Of a stretch of DNA of 19,759 nt, positions 1 through 7,339 are shown piece by piece; positions within the stretch are counted from its first letter, which is position 1; the number at the start of each line of letters is the position of its first letter. The position numbers and the translations under genes are program-made. The notes under the pieces are model-generated. The model did not search any database. It had not been told where the DNA came from and was given only the letters and a program-made list of their open reading frames with translations. The stretch is from contig JAEYYB010000122.1 in assembly GCA_023430975.1 (NCBI GenBank), positions 1 to 19,759 of the forward strand, read 5' to 3'. The DNA comes from Bacillota bacterium (GTDB lineage Bacteria; Bacillota; Clostridia; Acetivibrionales; DSM-2933).

Positions 1-187
1 TGAATAATCTATTACATTTGTCTATCGCAAATCCCGTTGAAGCGTTCGTTATTTGCTCCGCCAAATGTAAGATTATTAACACTTTTCATATAGATGAAAA
101 GTGAATAATCTATTACATTTGTCTGTCGCAAATCCCGTTGAAGCGTTCGTTATTTGCTCCGCCAAATGTAAGATTATTAACACTTTT
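1..187. repeat. Two tandem copies of a palindromic repeat (family 1)
   Basis: Positions 1-86 and 102-187 are nearly identical direct copies with a 101-base period; the first is cut by the window edge. Each copy is an imperfect palindrome. The outer arms are aaaagtg/cactttt, then aataatct..tacatttg pairs with caaatgta..agattatt, then gcaaat with atttgc, and a small gaa-gcg-ttc hairpin sits at the tip. The junction between copies, 80-103, is itself a perfect 10-bp hairpin with a 4-base loop (cacttttcat/atgaaaagtg). The second copy ends 11 bases from the stop codon of the minus-strand lipoprotein gene, so it may also protect or end that transcript. Two more copies lie inverted at the other end of the window. 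The structure is REP- or MITE-like; no coding capacity is evident. Confidence 0.85.
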
Positions 188-198
188 AATATAGTAAA

Positions 199-1185
199 TT
201 ACTTCTCTGAAGCTTTTTCCAAGGCATTTATGTTTGTCAGTACTACTCTTCCTTTTATATCTATGAGAGGCTGATTTTTGTCTTTGATAACCGTTTCAAG
301 CTCACTAATAGAATAATCCAACTTGTTGATATCATCATTAAGCTTCTTATCAGTAGTATTTTTAAATGTAGACAAGGAAGATTTGAGGCTTGTGATATCT
401 GCTTCTGCCACAGTCCAGTTGGGTGCATATGAATTTAAAACAGCATCCCTCGTATAATACTTAACCCTTTTTAGCTCAGGAGAAGTTTTGCTTTTGTATA
501 GGTACAAAATGTCAGGAATATAAGAGTAAAGTTTGTTTGAAGCCATGAGAGTGCTTTCTTTGTTTTTTGTAATTATGGTATTTGTAAGATTGTTGAGCGA
601 ATTGCTAAAATTATCTGTAAGTTCTCTTGAGGCACCTTTGCTTGAAGCATCTGGCCTAAGTTCATTCCACTGGTAATGAAGGCGATTGACCAATGGTGTT
701 ATTTGTGCCCATGGGTCCTTCTGTGGGGATTTTGAAGGCGACGATTGGGGTTTGCTGCCGGTATCGCTACCTTTTGGCGAAGGAGTGCTTTCAGAAGGAC
801 TCGGACTTTCGGAGCTTTTGCTTTCAGAGTCTTTGCTTTTGTCACTGCCTTCATCGCTTTTTTTCTCTCCTTCCTGATTGCTTTTACTGCCGGACTCATC
901 AGATGTGGAGCCTTTTTCCTTATTCTCCTCATCGGGATTAGCAGCATTTTTGGAACCCTCAACTTCTTTGGGCACAGAAGGCCCGTTAAGGGCGGTAATA
1001 ATGCTTTCGATGCTTTCTTCAATATCTGCTAGTTGTTTTGGTGCTTCTTCATTATTTTGCCCATTTTGAGCTGATTGCTGTTGTCCTGTCTGATCGTTCT
1101 TTTTGCTTCCGCAGCCAGTTAAAGGCAGTAAGATAATAAGTGATACAACAGATATTCGAATTAAAGTTGATTTTAATCGTATCAT
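199..1185 (-). CDS. Lipoprotein with Ser/Pro/Lys-rich linker, function unknown
   Basis: The protein has 328 residues from the chosen start. A longer reading from 1221 is possible, but the ATG at 1185 has a good ribosome binding site (ggaggaat, about 1191-1199) and places a classic lipoprotein signal peptide at the N-terminus: basic residues, a hydrophobic stretch, and the lipobox LTGC with Cys25 as the lipidated residue. A polar, low-complexity segment (about residues 71-158, rich in Ser, Lys, Glu and Pro, with SPSPSES-type runs) follows and looks like a cell-wall-spanning spacer. The C-terminal 170 residues are predicted by eye to be mostly helical, with no motif I recognise. It is probably anchored on the outer face of the membrane. 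Its role is unknown. It is transcribed divergently from the next gene. Confidence 0.85.
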   Translation of the reverse strand: MIRLKSTLIRISVVSLIILLPLTGCGSKKNDQTGQQQSAQNGQNNEEAPKQLADIEESIESIITALNGPSVPKEVEGSKNAANPDEENKEKGSTSDESGSKSNQEGEKKSDEGSDKSKDSESKSSESPSPSESTPSPKGSDTGSKPQSSPSKSPQKDPWAQITPLVNRLHYQWNELRPDASSKGASRELTDNFSNSLNNLTNTIITKNKESTLMASNKLYSYIPDILYLYKSKTSPELKRVKYYTRDAVLNSYAPNWTVAEADITSLKSSLSTFKNTTDKKLNDDINKLDYSISELETVIKDKNQPLIDIKGRVVLTNINALEKASEK

Positions 1186-1339
1186 TTCGTATTCCTCCGG
1201 GTTCGATCTGTAATTTCTCATAATGACATCAATGCTAAAAAATCATTTAGTTACTTATAGTATTTATCAATAATACTGACTTATACAGGCCATGAAAAAA
1301 TTACATAAAGGGTTTTTCACTGATTGTGTTTAATATTAC

Positions 1340-1492
1340 TTAAGGTATGATTAAAAATTACTCCCTCTTTCTACGCGGTTGATGATGAGTTAAGTCAACA
1401 CATGAGCGAAATTTATATCGGAAGTTATTTTTTGATCATGACTTATAATGTTATGCCTAATTGATTATTTATTTTTTCAATCATACCCTTAA
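1340..1492. repeat. Palindromic repeat (family 2), copy 1
   Basis: This stretch aligns with 11174-11280. The two share an identical 22-base core (1387-1408 here, 11222-11243 there, beginning gagttaagtcaac) and similar flanks, including a right-hand cggaagtt. The segment 1344-1440 is one imperfect palindrome: gtatgattaaaaattact on the left pairs approximately with the stretch around 1422-1440. A further match to the left end appears at 1479-1492 (aatcatacccttaa against ttaaggtatgatt), so the right terminal repeat seems duplicated. The element occupies most of the 338-base divergent gap between the lipoprotein gene and the next plus-strand gene. I see no gene in this gap. Confidence 0.7.
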
Positions 1493-1523
1493 TTAATTTT
1501 TATAACCAGGGAGGCTATTTTTT

Positions 1524-1820
1524 ATGTCAATAACCGTTAGTATGTGGTCAGGTAAATCCGGAGAAATAAAAAGGTTTTTAAAGAGTTTTTTCCAAAAGGA
1601 AGTAAAATCAGAGGATGATATTTCTCAATGGATTTATGTATATAATAAGCCTCTTGAGGCAATAGATATAATAAGTGCACTTATGGATAACAAAGATAAA
1701 TATAAAATTTCTATGTTTATACAAATTGACAAAGGGGATTTATACCTAGTTAATGAATATAATCATAATGATATAATAAAAAGTTTAATTCAACTTGTAC
1801 ATTCAAAATATATTGTATAA
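1524..1820 (+). CDS. Small conserved-looking protein, function unknown
   Basis: The protein has 98 residues with no signal peptide or membrane segment and looks like a compact alpha/beta cytoplasmic protein. The start is well supported by a gggagg site at about 1508-1513. The N-terminal WSGKSGEIKRFLKSFF stretch is basic and helical; the middle has Trp and Tyr residues (SQWIYVYNKPLEA), and the C-terminal half alternates strands and helices. I do not recognise a family with a known function. It stands alone between the palindromic repeat and a 138-base AT-rich spacer. Confidence 0.75.
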   Translation: MSITVSMWSGKSGEIKRFLKSFFQKEVKSEDDISQWIYVYNKPLEAIDIISALMDNKDKYKISMFIQIDKGDLYLVNEYNHNDIIKSLIQLVHSKYIV

Positions 1821-1877
1821 TAATTAATATTATAATTAAAATATTTAATTAAATTATCAAAAATATTAATATACATA

Positions 1878-1906
1878 TTGATTTTTTTAAACAAATATTA
1901 TAAAAT
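1878..1906 (+). promoter_or_regulatory. Possible sigma-A promoter for the double zinc-ribbon gene
   Basis: A -35 like ttgatt (1878-1883) and a -10 like taaaat (1901-1906) are separated by 17 bases, in front of the gene starting at 1959. The surrounding sequence is extremely AT-rich, so such matches are easy to find by chance. Confidence 0.4.
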
Positions 1907-1958
1907 AATAACAAGGGTAGTTGTTAAATAATCATTTGTAATCAAAGGAGGCATATAC

Positions 1959-2444
1959 ATGTCAATGTTAGAAAGTTTTACAAGGAAAGTAACTGATACT
2001 GCAAAAGCTGCAGCAAAAAAATCAAGTGAGCTTGTTGAAGTTACAAAACTCAACATGAGTATAAGTTCTGAAGAGGATAAAATTGAAAAGTTATATTTGG
2101 AAATAGGAAAAACAATTTATGAATCCTATGCAAAAGGCGAAACTACTAGCGATTTGTTTGTGGAAAAGTGCAAGCAGATAGATTCATATAACAGCAATAT
2201 TAAGGAAATGAGAAGAAAGATACTTGAGCTGAAGAATGAAAAAATCTGTCCTGAATGTAGGGAAGAGTTGGATATAAGTGCTCTTTATTGTTCGAAATGC
2301 GGTGCAAAACAAGAGATTATTGAGCCACCGGTTATTGAAGTAGAGGAAATTGTAGAAAAGAAATGTCCAGACTGCGGTTCTGTAGTAGGAGAGGATTCAT
2401 TATTCTGCACAAAATGTGGGGCTAAATTGGAAGAAATGGAATAA
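1959..2444 (+). CDS. Helical protein with two C-terminal zinc ribbons
   Basis: The protein has 161 residues; the start is supported by aaaggaggcatatac just upstream. Residues 1-95 are charged and helical, probably a coiled coil. Two zinc ribbons follow. The first uses Cys97, Cys100, Cys111 and Cys114 (CPEC..CSKC); the second uses Cys136, Cys139, Cys150 and Cys153 (CPDC..CTKC). This is the common double-zinc-ribbon arrangement seen in many Firmicute cytoplasmic proteins with no settled function; it probably mediates protein or nucleic acid binding. No signal peptide or membrane segment is present. The next plus-strand gene also starts with a zinc ribbon, so the two may be functionally linked, although a 360-base gap with hairpins separates them. 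Confidence 0.85.
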   Translation: MSMLESFTRKVTDTAKAAAKKSSELVEVTKLNMSISSEEDKIEKLYLEIGKTIYESYAKGETTSDLFVEKCKQIDSYNSNIKEMRRKILELKNEKICPECREELDISALYCSKCGAKQEIIEPPVIEVEEIVEKKCPDCGSVVGEDSLFCTKCGAKLEEME

Positions 2445-2516
2445 GTTTAATTAATTATGTACTTAATTGTATAAATAAATATTACTTAAAGCAATATCAC
2501 AATTAATCCTTGTAAA

Positions 2517-2576
2517 AGGGCATTTTAAGAGGAATCATTGTTTTTTAGCTACTGATTCTGATTTTTGAAATGCCCT
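2517..2576. repeat. Nested inverted repeat in the gap between zinc-ribbon genes
   Basis: The outer arms agggcattt (2517-2525) and aaatgccct (2568-2576) are perfectly complementary. Inside them gaatca (2532-2537) pairs with tgattc (2553-2558). It may be a transcript-end structure for the upstream gene, a structured RNA, or a small palindromic repeat. No other copy was seen in this window. Apart from this and the following hairpin, the 2445-2804 gap shows no credible gene. Confidence 0.55.
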
Positions 2577-2613
2577 GTTGTATGGTTTAATTGATAGTAA
2601 CTTGTATAGGAAG

Positions 2614-2648
2614 ACACCGCTTATATTATTATAATGGTGTTTTTTTTG
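2614..2648 (+). terminator. Probable intrinsic terminator after the double zinc-ribbon gene
   Basis: The stem acacc..ttat / ataat..ggtgt (2614-2640) is followed immediately by a run of eight T on the plus strand. The stem has an internal mismatch and is AT-rich in its upper half, so its strength is moderate. Confidence 0.6.
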
Positions 2649-2804
2649 TTTGCCAAATACGACGTTTTTATCTATAATATCTATATGAAAAGTGCTGTCT
2701 TTCTTTTGCATATATATGTAACAAAGAATGTTTAAGAAGGGTTTTACCATATAAGGTATTAAAAAAATTAATGCCCTAAATCCTATTTCTGGGAGGAATA
2801 AAAT

Positions 2805-3521
2805 TTGAATAATAACAGTTTAAGAATATGCGAACACTGTAAAGAAGAAATTTCATATACTGCAAGAAGGTGCCCTTATTGCGGCAGCTTGCTTGGCAAC
2901 CAGGTTCAGACCGGATATTATGGTCAACAGGATACAGTTAATAACAATACATTTAATCAGGATACAGCCAAACCGGATAATATAGGTTATAACAATAACC
3001 AAAACGCTGATATAAACGCAAACTTAAACGCAAACTTAAACGCAAACTTAAACGCAAATATAAACAAAAACATAGGCACAAACATAGACACTAATATCAA
3101 TACAAATACAGAAAGAATTTCGTTGGATAAGCCTGATTTGTCCAAGGATAGCGGACAGGCTTATACTGAGCATAACTCTCAATATAGTGTACCTGATAAT
3201 AATGAAGCCCATTTGGCTAATGCAAATGATTCTGAGAATTCATCGGGATATAAATATTATTATAGCCATATTAATGAGATGGATTCTTATGACATAAGGC
3301 CTTTGAGTAATAAAACGAAAGTGTTTCTTACAACATTCAGCTCTTTTATTCCATGGTTGGGCCAGCTTGTTGGTATTATTGCAGCTATTGTTTATATGAA
3401 CTCGGAAGAGGATGATGATAGAAGATCATTTGGACGCTCACTGCTGGTAGCATCACTTATTACTTTTGTAATTACTACATTTTTAATACTTTTCACTATA
3501 TCGGCTTTTACAAATAATTAA
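2805..3521 (+). CDS. Zinc-ribbon membrane protein with Asn-rich linker
   Basis: The protein has 238 residues from a TTG start; gggagg at 2791-2796 has the right spacing, and the zinc ribbon begins at once, which supports this start. Cys9, Cys12, Cys23 and Cys26 (CEHC..CPYC) form one zinc ribbon. Residues 33-105 are rich in Asn, Gln and Thr and include tandem NANL repeats encoded by a 12-base DNA repeat. Two hydrophobic segments follow, at about 174-198 and 211-234, separated by an acidic/basic loop (EEDDDRRSFGR). The layout suggests a small inner-membrane protein with its zinc ribbon in the cytoplasm. The function is unknown; many Firmicute membrane proteins share this ribbon-linker-membrane architecture. 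Confidence 0.82.
   Translation: MNNNSLRICEHCKEEISYTARRCPYCGSLLGNQVQTGYYGQQDTVNNNTFNQDTAKPDNIGYNNNQNADINANLNANLNANLNANINKNIGTNIDTNINTNTERISLDKPDLSKDSGQAYTEHNSQYSVPDNNEAHLANANDSENSSGYKYYYSHINEMDSYDIRPLSNKTKVFLTTFSSFIPWLGQLVGIIAAIVYMNSEEDDDRRSFGRSLLVASLITFVITTFLILFTISAFTNN
3013..3058 (+). repeat. 12-base tandem repeat within the zinc-ribbon membrane protein gene
   Basis: About four copies of the unit aaacgcaaactt encode the peptide repeat NANL / NLNA. The repeat is in frame and imperfect at its right edge, where Asn-Ile-Asn-Lys variants continue. Copy number could vary between strains without breaking the frame. Confidence 0.85.
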
Positions 3522-3559
3522 GGCATGATTAATGATCAATATAAGAAGCGGAGGTTCGT

Positions 3560-4144
3560 GTGGAACTGAATAAGGAAGTTCTAAGAAAAAATATTTTAAA
3601 AATAAGAAAATTTATAGAAGAAGAGGAAAGAATACAAAAAAGCCAGAGCATTATAAGTACACTAACAAACCTTGAGGAATACAAAAACTCTGAAACCATA
3701 ATGTGCTATATTGATTTTAAAGGTGAGGTAATTACAAGTGATATATTAAATTCAGATATTAACCGGAATAAGACAATTTGTGTTCCTATTATTTCGAATG
3801 CTGAAGATGGAAGCAGGAATATTATTGCTTCTGTCCTAAAAGATACTGAATCTGAATTATGCAAAGGATGTTTTGGAATTATGGAGCCTAAAAGTGAATA
3901 TATAAGATTATTGGAACCCCAAAAAATTGATTTTGTAATTGTTCCGGGAGTTGTGTTCGATGAAAAGAGAAACAGGATTGGGTTTGGTGCAGGATTCTAT
4001 GACAGGTTCTTAAGGAATGTAAGGAATGACTGCGTTAAAGTAGGTCTTGCTTATGAATTTCAAGTTGTTGATGATGTCCCGGTAAATGATTTTGACATTC
4101 CCATGGATATTATAATAACCGAGAAAAGAATAATACGAAGTTAA
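3560..4144 (+). CDS. 5-formyltetrahydrofolate cyclo-ligase
   Basis: The protein has 194 residues, normal for this family (MTHFS, also called YgfA/YqgN in other bacteria). It converts 5-formyltetrahydrofolate to 5,10-methenyltetrahydrofolate using ATP, recycling a storage folate into the one-carbon pool in the cytoplasm. The diagnostic nucleotide-binding loop RIGFGAGFYDRF is at residues 139-150, and IVPGVVFDEKRNR precedes it as expected. The start is GTG, with gcggagg a few bases upstream. It follows the zinc-ribbon membrane protein gene by 38 bases and precedes a membrane protease gene by 18 bases, so it may share a transcript with both. No functional link between these neighbours is obvious. 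Confidence 0.93.
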   Translation: MELNKEVLRKNILKIRKFIEEEERIQKSQSIISTLTNLEEYKNSETIMCYIDFKGEVITSDILNSDINRNKTICVPIISNAEDGSRNIIASVLKDTESELCKGCFGIMEPKSEYIRLLEPQKIDFVIVPGVVFDEKRNRIGFGAGFYDRFLRNVRNDCVKVGLAYEFQVVDDVPVNDFDIPMDIIITEKRIIRS

Positions 4145-4162
4145 TCGTGAAAGGAACATACA

Positions 4163-5110
4163 ATGAAGAACAAAATAACAGTAACTGGTGCAAACATAAC
4201 ATTTTTCTCATTTACCATGGCATATATTCTATTTTCCATTGTGGCTGTTTTTTTTGAAGCCATACTTGGGGGTAATAATATAATCGCTAACTTTATACCA
4301 ATTACTTTAGTCACTCAATATGTGGTTATTCTAGGCCCTGTGTTTGTCTATATGCTTATAGGCGGCATTAACATCAGGGATGTTTTTAGGCTTAATAGCC
4401 CGGGACTAACCCCAATGGTTATTATATTGTTTGCTGCTATTCCGGCAAGTTTTGTAGGCAATGCACTCAATATGCTCATAATTTATCCCTTGAGTCTTAT
4501 AGGGAAACTGCCTGAAACACCAATACCTGTTCCGCAGAATTTAACGGATGTGCTGCTTATGATTTTTGTGATAGCCGTTACACCAGGCATATGTGAAGAA
4601 ATACTCAACAGGGGTGTAATTTTAAAGGCATATGAAAAAAGAGGAACATATAAAGCTATAGTAATTTCAGGTATATTTTTCGGTATCTTCCACTTTGATG
4701 TACAAAACCTTCTAGGTCCCATTTTTCTAGGAATTCTTTTTTCATATTATGTCATAAGAACCAATTCCATATTTTCAAGTATGTTTGCTCATTTTTTAAA
4801 TAATGCCTATGCTGTGGTGATTATGTATTTAGCAAGGAATCAAGAAATTTCAGGTGGTTCCCAAATAACATTCCAGCAATTTGGATTTACCATGCTACAA
4901 GGCATGATAGCTTTTGCATTGCTGGTTGTACTTTTGTTAATATTTACAAAGGTAACTGATAATAAATCAAGATTAATTCCTCCCATAAGTAATACAAAAA
5001 GAGATTTTATATCCATCATTTCTCATTGGCCAATCATAGTAATTTTGTGTGTTTATCTTTTCATTAACGGCTTATTGCTGCTTACGATATTGGCTTCAAA
5101 CCTGGGATAG
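4163..5110 (+). CDS. CPBP family intramembrane metalloprotease (CAAX/Abi-like)
   Basis: The protein has 315 residues and about eight hydrophobic segments. The three family motifs are visible: EEILNR at 145-150 (the EExxxR motif), FGIFH at 173-177 (FxxxH), and HFLNN at 210-214. These supply the glutamates and histidines that bind the catalytic metal within the membrane in this family (related to Rce1 prenyl-protein proteases and bacteriocin self-immunity proteins). The substrate cannot be told from sequence, and no bacteriocin precursor is visible next to it. A gaaaggaac site precedes the ATG. It is 18 bases downstream of the cyclo-ligase gene and is probably the last gene of that transcript, because a long hairpin follows. 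Confidence 0.9.
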   Translation: MKNKITVTGANITFFSFTMAYILFSIVAVFFEAILGGNNIIANFIPITLVTQYVVILGPVFVYMLIGGINIRDVFRLNSPGLTPMVIILFAAIPASFVGNALNMLIIYPLSLIGKLPETPIPVPQNLTDVLLMIFVIAVTPGICEEILNRGVILKAYEKRGTYKAIVISGIFFGIFHFDVQNLLGPIFLGILFSYYVIRTNSIFSSMFAHFLNNAYAVVIMYLARNQEISGGSQITFQQFGFTMLQGMIAFALLVVLLLIFTKVTDNKSRLIPPISNTKRDFISIISHWPIIVILCVYLFINGLLLLTILASNLG

Positions 5111-5118
5111 ACATGAAT

Positions 5119-5157
5119 ATAGGTAATGAACCGTAAAAATTACAGTTCATTGCCTAT
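5119..5157 (+). terminator. Long hairpin after the membrane protease gene
   Basis: ataggtaatgaac (5119-5131) pairs with gttcattgcctat (5145-5157) along 13 positions with one G-U wobble, and an inner gtaa/ttac pair extends the stem. It lies eight bases after the stop codon. There is no strong T run on either strand, so it may act as a transcript stabiliser or a weak terminator. Confidence 0.5.
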
Positions 5158-5186
5158 TATGTGTATTTATAGAAATTCTGGTGCTT

Positions 5187-5501
5187 CTAGAAAGGCCAAC
5201 GAGCTGCTGGGAATGAAGGGGAAGTGTGATCGGACAGGAACCCAAGGACACCTCGGCTGCCGAAAATTTCATGTTCGATTTCTTTAATTCTGGCTTCGGT
5301 GTAGTAATTGATTTCTCCAACCTTTTTTACTTTTTCTGCATAATCTCGTAGCGTCTCAATTTCCATATCATTAAGTGATAGTTGGCAGTCATCGGAGTTT
5401 AATATTCGGTTGAGCTCTGTTGCATATTCATAACCATCTTCCATGTCTTTTGCCATGTCATTGAAAAATTTGACTAGTTTTTCTGGAATATTCTTAGCCA
5501 T
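5187..5501 (-). CDS. Small helical protein with GC-rich tail, function unknown
   Basis: The protein has 104 residues; the ATG at 5501 is preceded on the minus strand by a cgaggtga site. Residues 1-80 are acidic, helical and cytoplasmic in character (MAKNIPEKLVKFFNDMAKDM...). The last 24 residues are quite different: Gly, Ser, Pro and aromatic residues ending in PAARWPF. The DNA coding for this tail (5191-5262) is about 60 percent GC by count, well above the AT-rich surroundings. This suggests that the 3' end came from elsewhere, or that a frameshift or insertion replaced the original C-terminus. I do not recognise the family. Confidence 0.6.
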   Translation of the reverse strand: MAKNIPEKLVKFFNDMAKDMEDGYEYATELNRILNSDDCQLSLNDMEIETLRDYAEKVKKVGEINYYTEARIKEIEHEIFGSRGVLGFLSDHTSPSFPAARWPF

Positions 5502-5758
5502 TTTTCTTCACCTCGTTTTAGTATATATAAGTTATGAGTAAATTCTTTTTGAAAATAACCGCATATATTTATTCGGACAAATTTAAATAAAATTTAATAT
5601 GAATATATTTATTACAGCTAATATTTTATGGAAAAAGTGCAAAATGGGCAAGAAGAGAGCTAGAAAAATAATAAAATTTTATAGAAGCAAAATAAAATAT
5701 GAAGAAGTGATTTATAGTCTATTAAAACAAAAATTGAGTCATTTGGGAAGTGATATGG

Positions 5759-7339
5759 ATGATAGGATACAAAGTGGGGATTTATGTAAGAGAAAGCAGA
5801 GATGATAATGATGAAAATTATGAAACTATTGAAACCCAGAGAGATATGCTTGTTGATTTTGTATTAAAGAACGGATTGGGAGAAGTTGCTGCAGTCTATA
5901 TCGATAATAATGTTTCCGGAACAGGGTTTGAAAGAGAAGGGTTAAAGAGGTTGGAGGATGATGTAAAAAATAGAAGTATCAATTTGCTGCTGCTGAAAGA
6001 TCTATCCAGGCTTGGAAGAAATAATGCAAAGACCTTGTTGTTTCTTGATTTTCTTGAGGAGTATGGAGTAAGGGTTTTGACAACAGATGGGAGATATGAT
6101 AGTACAAAGGATAATGACATGGTTGGTATAGAAACCTGGTTTAATGAACGATATGCAAGAGATATATCTCGAAAAATCAGAGCGAATCTAAAATTTAAAA
6201 TATCCAAAGGTGAATATATAGGCCATGCTCCATATGGATATAAAAAGTCGGCCAGCACCAAAAACAGGCTGGTTGTAGATGCAGGTCAGGCTGCAATTGT
6301 AAAAAAGATATTTGAGATGTATAAGCGAGGTTACGGTTATTCATATATTGCAAGGTATCTTGATGTGCAAGGCTATTCTCCGCCGTCAATAAAAAAGAAT
6401 ATGTATAAGTCAGGCTGGAATGCTGTAGCTGTTCAGAGGATACTTTTAAATAGGGTTTATATTGGGGACACTGTCCAGGGGGTCAGTGAAAAGGTGAGTT
6501 TTAAGAGCAAGAAGACAAGACGACTACCTCAGAATAGTTGGATAATAACTGAAAATACACATGAGGCTATAATAGACAAAAGTGATTTTGAAGAGGTTCA
6601 GAAAATACGTGAAGGAAAATTGGTCAGAAGCCAGAGGTATAAAGGCAAGCCTAACCTCTTTACTTCTTATTTGTATTGTGGCAAATGTGGGAGTATTATG
6701 TACGCAAGAAGAAGAAATGGCACCCCAACAGCTTATGTTTGCAGTAATTATGCAAAATACGGGACCCAGAAGTGCACTAGCCATCACGTATATGAAGAAG
6801 ATCTGCTAAATATTCTGTATGAAGAATTAAAATATGCTTCAGATGATAAAGAGATAGTGAAGAAAGTTAAAGTTCTTATCGAGGACTATGTAATAAAGGA
6901 GTCAAACTTTATTAGAATTGATGAATTGGAGGGGGTTATTGAGGAAAAGATCAGGCAGCAGGATATGATGTATCTTGATAAACTTGAGGGGAAAATAGGT
7001 GAACAGCAATTTTTAAGGATTAACAATGAGATTGAGTCCCAGATTAATACCCTTAAAAATGACATAATTGCTTGCAAAAACAGATTTGGTACTTTTAATG
7101 TAAATGATATTGATAATTTAATTAAAAGTATTGATGTCAAAGATATTAATCTAGAAATGGTGAAATTACTTGTGGAAAAAATAATAGTGTTTGATAAAGT
7201 AGATGAGGCCGATAAAATATATGACAATAATAAGTTTTATTTTAATGATTTGGAAAATAGCGAAAATAATGGCCTCATAGTTATCTATTTTAATCATTCC
7301 CAAGGATTTAATGATTCACAGTTGATTAGCAATGACTAA
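5759..7339 (+). CDS. Large serine recombinase (site-specific DNA recombinase)
   Basis: The protein has 526 residues from the ATG at 5759; gggaag at 5745-5750 is well spaced for it, while an in-frame GTG at 5750 lies too close to that site. Domains in order: resolvase-type catalytic domain (about 4-150) with nucleophile Ser13 in YVRESRDD and the arginine-bearing loop KDLSRLGR at about 80-87; recombinase DNA-binding domain (about 155-270); a zinc ribbon with Cys307, Cys310, Cys328 and Cys339; and a charged coiled-coil C-terminus. This is the architecture of phage integrases and of the recombinases that excise elements during sporulation. All key residues appear intact. No phage or conjugation genes lie nearby, so it is either a solitary remnant or acts on sites outside the window. 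The 257 bases before it hold no convincing gene. Confidence 0.92.
   Translation: MIGYKVGIYVRESRDDNDENYETIETQRDMLVDFVLKNGLGEVAAVYIDNNVSGTGFEREGLKRLEDDVKNRSINLLLLKDLSRLGRNNAKTLLFLDFLEEYGVRVLTTDGRYDSTKDNDMVGIETWFNERYARDISRKIRANLKFKISKGEYIGHAPYGYKKSASTKNRLVVDAGQAAIVKKIFEMYKRGYGYSYIARYLDVQGYSPPSIKKNMYKSGWNAVAVQRILLNRVYIGDTVQGVSEKVSFKSKKTRRLPQNSWIITENTHEAIIDKSDFEEVQKIREGKLVRSQRYKGKPNLFTSYLYCGKCGSIMYARRRNGTPTAYVCSNYAKYGTQKCTSHHVYEEDLLNILYEELKYASDDKEIVKKVKVLIEDYVIKESNFIRIDELEGVIEEKIRQQDMMYLDKLEGKIGEQQFLRINNEIESQINTLKNDIIACKNRFGTFNVNDIDNLIKSIDVKDINLEMVKLLVEKIIVFDKVDEADKIYDNNKFYFNDLENSENNGLIVIYFNHSQGFNDSQLISND

Noticed and set aside
686..1069. Several plus- and minus-strand reading frames of 63-107 residues across the lipoprotein linker
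   Set aside because: They are shadows of the low-complexity Ser/Pro/Lys-rich coding segment in other frames, with no ribosome sites.
2535..2750. 71-residue minus-strand reading frame
   Set aside because: It runs through the nested palindrome and the terminator-like hairpin, and its composition looks non-coding.
3522..3538. Short match (ggcatgattaat) to the left end of palindrome family 2
   Set aside because: Only about ten bases agree and no palindromic partner lies downstream.
4163..5110. Bacteriocin immunity locus suggested by the CPBP protease
   Set aside because: No precursor peptide, leader motif or exporter is visible nearby; CPBP proteins are common in clostridia in many contexts.
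5144..5160. 15-base match (ttcattgcctattat) between the hairpin after the membrane protease gene and the glnN leader around 19458
   Set aside because: It is short and AT-rich, the surrounding structures differ, and it is easily explained by chance.
5599..5805. 68-residue plus-strand reading frame (basic, MGKKRARKIIKF..) just before and overlapping the recombinase gene
   Set aside because: There is no ribosome binding site for either ATG, the last 17 codons are the recombinase start read in another frame, and I recognise no family. It could be real but is not supported.
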